Assembly (NCBI GenBank): GCA_905220665.1
Contig: CAJNAR010000006.1
Span: 310,001-374,000, forward strand
DNA length: 64,000 nucleotides
From: Albugo candida
Taxonomy: Eukaryota; Oomycota; Peronosporomycetes; Albuginales; Albuginaceae
Direction: 5' to 3'
The position numbers and the translations under genes were made by a program. The notes beneath the pieces were generated by a model, which saw only the letters and a list, made by a program, of their open reading frames with translations, was not told the DNA's origin and did no database searches. Of the stretch, positions 22,500-32,303 are shown piece after piece; the stretch's first letter is position 1, and the number at the start of each line of letters is the position of its first letter.

Positions 22500-23087
22500 T
22501 GGATCAAACCGATATATGTGAGTTATCGTAAGAGGTATTATCATCTCTGAAGGCATGTGTGGCATGCAAACGTTGCGACTGATATGCAGAGTATTCTTTG
22601 CAGCAATTACTTTTCGCTGTCACAAGCCAGTACAGAAAGCCCAATTCTGAGTTCCAGTCTTTTGATGAAGCATTCAGGAATATCCTATTAAAAAAAGGGG
22701 AAGAGCTTTCACGGCTCACGGCTGAAAGTCTTCTTGTGTATACTGTTATGCCGACTTCAGTGGCTACGCTTCTTATGGTCAAAACCTGATGAAGCATACC
22801 AAACACTGTACAATCAAGACAAACGGTTGCATATCAATCGGATTCAACATGTGAATCTGCTGTATTCATGCCTTGATAGCTGTGTATGCAACTTTTTCCA
22901 ACAGGATATGATTGTGAGCAGCAGATATCAGGGTAAGATTCAAGAAACATCACGTTGGGTAATGTGCGCCGATGAAGTCAGCTGTGTCCTGTCCCTGCTG
23001 TACGCATATCTATTGTGGCGATACGATTCTACATACTTTGCATTCTCATTAAAGCAAGACGCCTACCTTGGATTGACCGGGATTTGA
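22500..23087 (+). pseudogene. Unidentified, frame-shifted coding relic
   Basis: Two overlapping frames (22598-22789 and 22734-23087) together read like one helical protein with a shift near 22760. A first part rich in Lys, Glu and Leu is followed by a Cys-containing hydrophobic part. No family is recognised. It could be another decayed duplicate. Confidence 0.3.
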
Positions 23088-25577
23088 TTTTGTGCGGATG
23101 GAATTGGTGAGCAGCCAGAGTAGGATGGATAACTCCAACTCGCTGGAAAAATGCAATAGCTGTAAGGAGTGGCCAACCACAACGGTCTTCTGGGCAATTT
23201 TAGATGCTAGTCAAGGTCTTTTGACCTCCAGATAGGTAAGCGAAATGAGATGTATCGAGTAGTCTTATGAGCATTAGTTTTTCTAATCGGACAAGTTCAG
23301 CATTCGTCTCTTAATAAATACTTGGTGGGTAGAGAATCCGGAATGTACTTTATTTATCAGATGTGAAAAAATATGAAAATAAGACAAGCGAGCTAATACT
23401 TTCAAGGTATAGATCATTGTTCACATTCAGAACAAGTAGGTTAGTAACATACAAACGTCAAAAACAATTTGTCAGAGGCACGAGGAAAATAGCGCTCTCG
23501 GAGAGTCACAGGTGTAAAACTAAGTAAAACGGATCTAATCGTGAGAAGGCTCCTGTCCTGGAACCATCTTCGGGGTGTCGCGTGGTCAGCAGGAGTTTTT
23601 GGAATCCGATGTGGAAGTCAAGCGAGCCCTAGCGCTGATAGATGATCATTGCGATTCGCCATATCAAACCGCATCGCAGGCGATCAACTGCTGTCAATCA
23701 AGTTGATGGTTTTAGAGATTTTAGAGACGTCTTGGCTTCAAGATGATGATTTGTTATAGTGAGATATTTTTAGTGAACTCTGCGAAGATATCTTCTCGAG
23801 AGTACTTGAAGCGTTTTCTTAGCAAATATCTACAACATGGATAGAATGGGCGCCCTTTAACCGACAAGAAAGTTACCTGGCAACAATGAGAGCGGCGTAA
23901 ATTGAGTCACAATCTCTTGGATGTTCATCGCAGATGGATCAGACAAACATGAAGCATCTATTTAGAAGCTCCGCTGGTTCCACAAGAAAATCGCCAAACT
24001 GCAAGGTTCATACTAATAGTGATGATGCGCAACGATGACTGGCTTTCTATTCCAAAAGCGGCCACGCTATATTAGACAAAATGACGAGACGCGGAAGTAT
24101 CACTACATAAGCATACGTAATCACGAGCGTGACGATAATGTTTTTCCGCCATACGATCATAAAGTTGAAGCCAATGAACGCCGGGATCATCGATTCATTC
24201 GAGCACTTTTACCAGGTCTGGCAGCTCGAGCATGCAGTTTATGTGGGCGATTAAGGATCCGAAACCGACATCCACATGGTAGTCTATCGCAAATTAAGGA
24301 GGTGGATGAAAGCTTCTTGGTGGGAGGCTTCAGACGAGGCTATAATTGAACTGCTCAATTACATTGATCCTATACTCGGTAACACAACCTACCCCCGCCA
24401 CGACGATCACAGAAATGATGGCGACGAACAGGCGGATGCTAGTTTACTAGCACAGATGATGCAGCTATGTATCTGCGGCTTAATAAAGCTAGTTAATTTC
24501 TTATGATTCGCGGACGAAATGGGCACGAAGACGGAAGACTTTATTACTGTGGATTAAGTGAGTGGAGATTAGACCTAGGGCTTTTATTAAATAGAATAAA
24601 GCAGCAATAATGAGGTACAAATATAAATGTCAAGAATAGAGATTTCTCCAGCGCACATGCAGCGATCACCATAAAAGCAAAGCAGCCGCTATAAAGGTGC
24701 AGTTACTATATTCAACGAGCGTCCCGAGCCGGAAAGAAAGAGGCTTAAAGCCATGCGTGCACTGCCAGGTGGCTACGTGAAGACGTTCAGTGGAAAGATT
24801 ATGATCTCAATCAGACTACAGTCGCAGTTTTTCCATCGGCGCCAGGGATAGCACGTAGTTGCCAGTGAAAATGAAGTGGTAGAAAATATCACCGCAGTAG
24901 ATAGGATCGTATTGATTGTTAGTCATAGCCACCGCTATACCGTTCAGTTACAAAATAGGGATAAACAGTAGCCGGCAAAGCTCGATATTAGACACCCGAT
25001 AACAGGTCTTTACAAGGCTGCAGACAAAAGCGTATATCAACGTGAAAGGTCGGCGAGATTCTCTTTATACCATTATCAATATCAACTTTCGTTTGTGAAT
25101 CGATTTGGGAAACGAATTAGGCGATCTACCGCTGATCCATTACAAAAGGGTGTCATGCTCATTAGGGATCGAATAAGCTGAATTTCTTTCTACTGTACAT
25201 TTTCGTTGCGTTTAATTTTAGACAGATCTTCTTGTGCTCTTTTACAGTATGCGCATTCTAAGCGAACGGAATGCAGTAATTGATAAAGTGTGTAGTTGGC
25301 GAGTTAACGACATGATCAGATACTGCCTGATATCGGATTTTAATGATGGCAGATACTTACTCTATGGATATCGCGTAGTAGCTGAAGTCGGAAAATTTTC
25401 GGAAGATATGCTTCGCATTTACCACGTTAGCTAAGTGAAAATTTACCCGGAATTCTCGGTAAGCTTTTCATGAAGCAAGACATTCTCGAATGTTTTCCAA
25501 TTTTCTAGAATGTTCTATACAACCTTTAGGACGTCTCTGATGTCCCACTTTTCCGGCAATGAATTCAGTGGCTATGG
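23088..25577. other. No supported gene; degenerate sequence
   Basis: Only short ORFs occur here. A basic one at 24035-24349 and an overlapping one at 24276-24506 contain a VDESFL...RRGYN word. It faintly recalls DDE-type transposase fragments, but not enough for a call. A 66-codon ORF lies at 25234-25434. Confidence 0.4.
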
Positions 25578-25625
25578 TTGGTTCGAGCAATGCTAAGAAT
25601 CACACACTTTCGATTTTTCAACACG

Positions 25626-26927
25626 ATGGAGGGTGCTATTCTAGCACTCTTTTTTCTTTCCATACTGCAACAATTCAGTCCTTGTTACGCGCGTGAATAC
25701 ATCAAACTCACTGTGAAAGAGGAGCGAGTATCTTACACAGATCACAGCATACACCTCGTTCGTGGAACGGAAAGCAGTGGTTTAGTCATTGGCTCGGATG
25801 ATCCAGGGAGAATACCGACAGAGGATGTCCAAAAAAGAATAAGAGCTTATGGTAGCAAAATGAAAAAACATTTCGGCTGTGGGGAAAAACGAGAAGTCAA
25901 ATTTAACAAGAACTCGGTCAAAAATAAACGAGTAAACCTCAATCAACAACCCGAAGAGTTTATGAAGCAGCTATCGGATAAATCAAGCCAAAAACCCGTA
26001 TACGTCGCAGAAATACCATCATGGGTTTTTTTTGAGCAGAATCCATGTCAACAGCCGACGCAAGCAAATACAGATACGTTCGATACTTCCTCTTCTTCCG
26101 AGCATGTGGATTCGCATTTCAGTATGAACCTTGTGCCCCCAGGCACTTACATATTTGAATGGGCTGAACCCAATGAACCAAGATTATACTTTTTAAGCGA
26201 TACAGACAATGATGGTGGACAGTATTTCCCTGGGCATACTGGACAGGGTAAATATTTCGGTGAATTGAAGGCATATGTCCTGTACTACTTCGAAGGACTT
26301 ACAAGCTTTCCTCGTGATCAGGGTCTTCATTCCTATCCTCCTTCTAATTCTGGTCCCCAAGCTGACTTTCCTCCTGATTTCGGTTTTCAATCTCAGGTTC
26401 ATCCAGGCTTTGGTTTACGATCTGATCTTCCTTCTGGTTTTGGCTCTCAATCTGATTTTATGTCTGGGCCTCGGTCCGATTCTGAACCTTCTGTCTCTGC
26501 GAGTGTGCTCCCTAAATTTGTAACCGCAACTCGTGAAGTACAACAAACGTTGAAATTCAATTATGACGTTGTTGAAAGCACAGTACCTGCGCTGATTTAC
26601 AATTTCATAAAAGAGACATTGGAGAGTACCTTGGTCAATTCAAAAAAAAATGTGGATGCCTTTGATTGCAGTATGCATGAACATCTTGACATGCCTGTGT
26701 ATGAATTTTACTTGGGCGATGATGAGGCTAAAGCTTACAAATTTACAAAGAATGAGTATATTTTGCAGAAGCCGAAGGAAGCTACCGGATCGTCTCAATC
26801 AATGTGTTACCTGGCCATCAAATCTCACGAGCGGACGAATACATGGATAATGGGTGCTTCATTTGCCAAAGCTTACGCTACCGAGATCAAACGTAGCAAG
26901 GAACGTTTTTTCTTCAGATTCATATGA
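25626..26927 (+). CDS. Pepsin-like secreted protein with a Gly/Ser/Pro/Phe-rich insert
   Basis: The protein is 433 residues, starting at the ATG at 25626 because this places a leader (MEGAILALFFLSILQQFSPC) directly before the family motif YAREYIKLTV. After a basic N-lobe with no D-T-G comes FEWAEPNEPRLYF. About 60 extra residues follow (about 26290-26500), built from short tandem words such as GFGLRSDLPS and GFGSQSDFMS, absent from the other members. The psi-loop is FNYDVVEST, so both Asp and Gly of the second active site are changed. The end has FTKNEYILQ and WIMGASFAKAYATEIK. It is intact, secreted and predicted catalytically dead. Function unknown. Confidence 0.82.
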   Translation: MEGAILALFFLSILQQFSPCYAREYIKLTVKEERVSYTDHSIHLVRGTESSGLVIGSDDPGRIPTEDVQKRIRAYGSKMKKHFGCGEKREVKFNKNSVKNKRVNLNQQPEEFMKQLSDKSSQKPVYVAEIPSWVFFEQNPCQQPTQANTDTFDTSSSSEHVDSHFSMNLVPPGTYIFEWAEPNEPRLYFLSDTDNDGGQYFPGHTGQGKYFGELKAYVLYYFEGLTSFPRDQGLHSYPPSNSGPQADFPPDFGFQSQVHPGFGLRSDLPSGFGSQSDFMSGPRSDSEPSVSASVLPKFVTATREVQQTLKFNYDVVESTVPALIYNFIKETLESTLVNSKKNVDAFDCSMHEHLDMPVYEFYLGDDEAKAYKFTKNEYILQKPKEATGSSQSMCYLAIKSHERTNTWIMGASFAKAYATEIKRSKERFFFRFI

Positions 26928-27240
26928 TACAAAAAAGCTCAGCGATAGCAGAAACGAAAAGCGCTTGATCAAGTTACTATAACCGATTGACAATAACAGA
27001 TCACTTTTTTGCATTTCGTTCTACGTCATTCAGTTTACAGGTGATCTCGATCACCTTTGCCTTTAACTATTCCATTCCATGACATTCTCAAAGCCTAACG
27101 GTAATGATTTCAACGATCACGGCAGTATGACTGATTTTTCTTCTCCACATACATTTCGATACATAGTGTTGACTCCTAGGTCTTGTACTCTTCTTGTAGC
27201 AAGGGATAGTGATATTACCATTCTCAAGGTCAATTGATGG

Positions 27241-27498
27241 ACCTCAAAAAGACAGGTTGTGCCCTTTTGGGGTACGCTTTGTCAAATTCGTCAGTTGTTC
27301 TTCGATACGGGCGATATTTCATGGGTGTTCACATTTATCACGATACGGGATATCACCATTATCGTCTTGCGACAAAAGCACACATCGGGCACAGATTTCT
27401 CGACAAAACCTGCCCACCTACCCTTCTTCAACTTTGCAATTAATGCACTGCAACGAGATTCGGTGAACCTTCGTAGTGAGATGTGCCGCCTTTTTTGA
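27241..27498 (+). pseudogene. Possible active-type A1 protease N-lobe fragment
   Basis: The frame reads VVPFWGTLCQIRQLFFDTGD then ISWVF. This matches the start of a pepsin-like N-lobe: G-T-P-x-Q, four or five residues, then F-D-T-G-[SD]-x-x-W-V. It is the only D-T-G of this kind I found in the window, and it lies 300 nt downstream of an inactive family member. It has no start codon in frame (stop at 27235) and no C-lobe follows. A chance resemblance is possible. Confidence 0.35.
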
Positions 27499-28182
27499 AG
27501 GTGATGAGAAACGAAGTAATCAGCTGTCCAGCGTATCCAGACATGCTCAGAATACTCTGTCAAACGATAGTTCTTTGTAAAATAACGTTGCAGTGGTCAC
27601 CAAATATCATAATCGAGTCTAACCAAAATTCACTTAGTCATAAGCATTATTTTCTAATTTGAAGGGGTCAACTGACATAAGCAATACCCACCCGTTCATG
27701 ATGATCAATAATATACTTCAGAAGCCATTAGAAAGAGAAAACCACAAAATAAAATCGGCTATGGTGCTGTCATAAATAAAGTCAAGTGTCGTGCGAGAAT
27801 GTAGCACATGAAGCGCCATGATGGTGGGTAGAAAAGTTGAAATGTTGGCTTCGATCGCGATTATATAGTCACAGCATCAGAGGCGACCCGTAAACGGATG
27901 TATGGAAATGAGCGATGAATAAAACTAAGATCTCATCTGGCTTGATATTAATCCAGCGCGGCTATATTTTGGTATTCGATACAAGTCACTGAAAGCCAAG
28001 TTATAAGTGCACTCAACGGAAATCTAAGAACTGCGTCTGGTTCAAACATGTGCGAGAGCCTCGACATAATAATAGTCCATTTGCAATAGTCCGCCAAAAC
28101 ATTCTACAAATCGACTTGAACGCCGTTTTGGATCTAAACATCGTGCACGGATTATCAATCTACGCCTTCATCTCATCAATGT
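27499..28182. other. No gene seen
   Basis: This is an intergenic stretch without a credible reading frame or repeat. Confidence 0.5.
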
Positions 28183-29610
28183 TTAAATTCTCCATTTTTT
28201 TACCATATATATAATGACAAGCACCAAGGATACAGAGGAAGTGACCTTTTTATTCCAAAGTACTTCGTTCTCAGCTCCATGTTTTTGTAAAAAGTAGCCT
28301 CGATTGCGGCCGAATGAGCGCATAAAAGTTGAAAGAAGAAAATACAGCGACTTGCATTTGGGAGCTGACTGCATTCCAATTGCAAAGAGTACAGCTGATC
28401 CAAGGGTCATAGCGCTCGTCAGTTGGAGTGAGGATTTAACCAAGTGGCGAGTCTTTGGAAAAAAGTACAGCTGCAATAAATTTGTGTGATGGAAGATAAA
28501 TATCATCCGGTACAGTTTACATTACCTGGAGCATGAGAAGTGTTCCTGACAAAGACGCAATTTTAGACAACGATTGCTTACGTGCAAATGGGATTAAGGC
28601 GAAGGTTAATCTTGCCAGAAGACAATTTAGCGGTGGTTAGGAATGTAAAGGGAACGATCATACCTAGAGAGACGACCGGCGAGTATTCGGTACAAAACGT
28701 CATCCAGTTGTCTGGGTGGTGCAGAGCCTTGTCTCACCAATTTGAGAGCGCTGGCCTTATACATGTCGAATCCAACCTGCATCTCAGACTTTGCTGGAAG
28801 ATCGACTTGTGCATTCGTCAACAATTCACGACATTTTTGCACTTTATATAAGGGATACTCTACGCGCAACAACTCTTCATTCAAATCCGGCAGTAGTGCT
28901 TTTTGGACTCCATAAGGGAGAAAATTTATCATTCCTGGTCTGCATATGATTTTCTGAGTTGATCTTGGTAGTTGTCGGAGAATTAATTTCTGCTCGTTTT
29001 CTGATAGAGGTAAGAAAAACGGTAAAAACGCTTTCATGTGTTCGAATACGGTTCGATCGCTCAGCCACTCCATTAAGGAGCACCTCAACAGAATATGCTG
29101 CAGGCTGTCTGGTAGATATCCAATAACTCCTTTTTTGGAGAAGGTGAGAATGTACCACTTGCACGGCAGGTAGCTCCATGAATATAGCATACCGGTACTT
29201 CCATACATCAACACAGCCATTGCAACTATTGATCGCCGTGAAAAATGCTCAGTTAATATAACTGTCAACGAGATCGCAACGCAGGCGCACGATGTCACTC
29301 TAAGAATAAGCAGCGTCCAGTCCAAGCTTGTTTTTGTGTCAGAATACGCAAATGTTAGCAGAAAACCCCAGAAGATTGGGGGTAAAAGTGCCACAAAAAC
29401 AATGAAATGGTCCAACAGGTAATCACTGAGCTGGGAGCCACTTTGAAAGGCATCCTGTAGACTATGCTGGTCCTCCCATGGCGAAGTAATGATTGCATGG
29501 TATGTAAAGGCAGTCAGAACGATTATCGAAGCAGCCGTAAAAACTAAGATGCTGAAATAATGAGAATAAATAACACTTAATAGATGCAGCCATCGCATCT
29601 CCAAATGCAT
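28183..29610 (-). CDS. Unrecognised multi-pass membrane protein (four exons, two micro-exons)
   Basis: Exons by protein continuity are 28664-29610, 28582-28610 (29 nt), 28526-28545 (20 nt) and 28183-28470. The introns are 53, 36 and 55 nt, all GT-AG. The joined frame is 427 residues with no remainder. Across the micro-exons it reads LTFALIPFARTLLMLQLYFF, a clean membrane helix. Four or so helices lie in the first 160 residues. A soluble helical middle follows (including LLPDLNEELLR), then two further helices near the C-terminus. I do not recognise the family. It is transcribed away from the LPA1-like gene. Confidence 0.75.
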
Positions 29611-29958
29611 TTATATCTTAGAAACTTTCTTTGTTGGCCACAAATGTAATTTACACGATACTTGGTTGGGAGAAGCGATTCACACACTGAGCATTATCTC
29701 TACTGGAGTTGCAACGGAATAAAGGTTCTCAACGTGAGCGATTGGTTTCAAGTCCTCGGCCCTTTCAATGTAAATGTAAAATTAGATGTTTGGTGCGAGT
29801 CAGCAAGGGATCGGACCATTTTCTCGAAAGGAGCTTACTAACAGTGTCTTCTAGAGATTCAACTAGTCACCTGCCAGTCAGTTCCTTGGGTTTGCCATAG
29901 ATTAAACCTTCCACACTGCATTGTACTAATCAGCAACAAAAAACACCACATTTTATGT

Positions 29959-30414
29959 TTATTGTCGCTGTGACTTGACGTATGTTAGACTAATTCCAGT
30001 AAAATTATGTAGTGGCGAAGTTGTCGTTTGTATCTCTGCATCCATTTCGAACACAATACCTAGAGGAGATTTTAATTGCACATCTATCAAGTTGCCATTT
30101 TCTGCCGAGTTGGATGCACTGCGATACTTCATGTCTCGTATAGAATGAGTGGGCGATTTTGTCACTCTTTTCTTTTCTGTTTGCGTGGACCTAAACTTGA
30201 CGGCTATCAGTGACTTTAAAGCGGCGCTAGATTCCGAATGTGACGTAGAAACATGAGCTAACCCGCGTAAACCATGTAGGGAACTCATGTATGCATCGCT
30301 CCAGGCGAATGATTCTGCATACCCTAAGGTGCTTTCCGAGAATCGAACCCCTTGTGGACCATATTTAGCAAGTGCAAAAGAGTAAGTCTCAGACCAATTT
30401 TCTACTTTTCGCAT
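29959..30414 (-). CDS. Hypothetical protein, 151 residues
   Basis: A single open frame starts with MRKVENWSETYSFALAKYGP. It is Ser/Thr-rich and mixed in charge, without a leader or membrane helix. I do not recognise it. It may be one exon of a larger gene. The 350 nt on its 3' side up to the membrane-protein gene hold nothing clear. Confidence 0.45.
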   Translation of the reverse strand: MRKVENWSETYSFALAKYGPQGVRFSESTLGYAESFAWSDAYMSSLHGLRGLAHVSTSHSESSAALKSLIAVKFRSTQTEKKRVTKSPTHSIRDMKYRSASNSAENGNLIDVQLKSPLGIVFEMDAEIQTTTSPLHNFTGISLTYVKSQRQ

Positions 30415-30773
30415 CCTTTACTCGCTAAATCCATCGTTTTGGATTATGAATGCAGTTGCGTTAGCCTCGCTACCCAAAGTTCTTTATATCTCCGCAACTG
30501 CCGATCATCTTGGTGGTGAAGAATCGCTTGGATCTTAAGGATACTAAAACTGTACTCGCCTAAAATTACCATCATACAAGATCATCCGAGTCAATGTGGC
30601 TGGTGTTTATGCACGACTCCGTCTCTAGAGTATTTTAATGTGCAGCCGAATGCTGCAAAAGCTGAAATTGCATCACCATTGACGTCGCATACGAGTATGA
30701 AGGCTCCATCAAGATTACTAAGTCAGACTTCGGTGTGTTGTACCATTAGCCATCATCTCTAGTTTCACGTAAG

Positions 30774-32264
30774 ATGCAAGCGCTAGCTCTAGTAACACAT
30801 ATCTTAGCCGTCTATCCAACAATTCAAAGGACGGCAAGGCATTTAAATAAGTCGTTTCGCTGCACAAGTGCGTACACAAATTGTCGTATCTTTTCGCCAA
30901 TTAGAATTGAATCTGAGAATCTCAGCCAATCCGTGCATCATAAAGCTCCTCTTGAAATGCTGAAACCCGCAGTAGTAACAGAGAACATTGCGAAACGCAA
31001 TCAGTCCAAATACGATTTCGTCAAAGTTCGAGTATGGGTCGAGGATCATGTTTATGTTCTTTCCAGGTATTTGGTCTGTAGGGCTCTAGTCAGCACCAAA
31101 GTAAGAGACGAATACCCTACAGAGCGAGACCTATTTCGTTCCCCGCTTAGATCAACGCAAAGGATGCAGTACAAATATCTTTGGACCTCAAAAGGGTACA
31201 CTTTTGCGCTATTATGCAAAGTTCTTATACAGTAAACAATCTTTTGCAGACGTTGGTGGACCTTGAACTAAGAGACATTATGCAAGTATGCGGATGCTCC
31301 ATTATTGCCTGATCGTATTCGAATGACCAACTGGCTTTCAGGAAGAATTTGAGGATTTTCTTTACAAGACGATGATCGTTTTCGGTTACGGCGAAGCACA
31401 TATTGCCCGATATCGAATGATGACAACGTACAATTTTTATACCACAATACAACAAGCGAGAAACAGTCATTTGCATGTAGATTCCATCGAACCCGTGTAC
31501 CACTCCTCATCATCATGGCAGGAACGGCATGTATTAGCAAGTCGACTCTCGCGACAAAGGTACAATTGATTTGGCAAAAAAATCTAATTAAGTGGATCTA
31601 TCATAAAAAGCTCGCAGACCGCCTCAATCTGTCCAGCGTACTACAGACGGATTTAATTTTCGAACTTATGTGCAACTTCTCCGGGTAGATAAGTAGATAG
31701 ATACATTCACCCACACTACGCAGTCTTCCTATGAATATCTTCCGTAGACGATCACAAACGCTGTATACAGATACCAAATTCCCGCACAGCGATGCGATGC
31801 TTGAAGAGTACACTAAAGATTGCGAAATTGTGCGAAAAGGAGTTCAATCGGATATCGACAAGTGCCTAAAGGAAGGTAAATCTCTCATCATTGAGGGGTT
31901 CCACATCGATCCACGGCTGTACCATCAAGAGATTCAGACTCAAGCGATGGATTTGATCAACAAAGCTGGTTGTTCTGGCATCGTCCTCCCATTTCTTCTA
32001 ACATTGGATGAGAAAAACCATGCTGAATTTTTACATAACTCGCCGGATCCACGATATCATTCCAGTAACGCGTCAGACGGATTTGAGAATTTACGTAATG
32101 TACAAAGCTATTTGATCGATCAAGTTAATGGTCTGCCTTCAAAATCCTTCACAGAAATTCCGGTCAATCTGCATTCATTTCACGAGACGCTGGATATTAT
32201 GCATGACATTGTGCTTGATAAAATCAATGAGGTGTACAAAATGAACAACGGAAATTTAATTTGA
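30774..32264 (+). CDS. LPA1-like 2-phosphoglycerate-kinase-related P-loop protein
   Basis: Seven exons by protein continuity: 30774-31100, 31163-31195, 31250-31285, 31342-31427, 31481-31559, 31611-31684 and 31724-32264. They total 391 residues with no frame remainder. The product matches plant LPA1-type proteins throughout: YDFVKVRVWVEDHVYVLSR near the N-terminus, MAGTACISKSTLATKLADRL at the P-loop, LNLSSVLQTDLIFEL, then CEIVRKGVQSDI and SLIIEGFHIDPRLY. Plant LPA1 is needed for normal phytate levels; its biochemical reaction is not settled. Here the Walker A Gly before Lys is Ser (family GTACIGKST). Two exons are only 33 and 36 nt. The stop is 39 nt from the stop of the convergent CSC1-like gene. 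Confidence 0.88.
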
Positions 32265-32303
32265 ATGTGATGATATCAGACCCGTTGCGCTATCATACAT
32301 TTC

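Noticed and set aside
24035..24506. A VDESFL...RRGYN word suggesting an ISXO2- or MULE-type transposase fragment
   Set aside because: Only one short motif fits. No second or third catalytic acidic block, no terminal repeats and a frame change follow.
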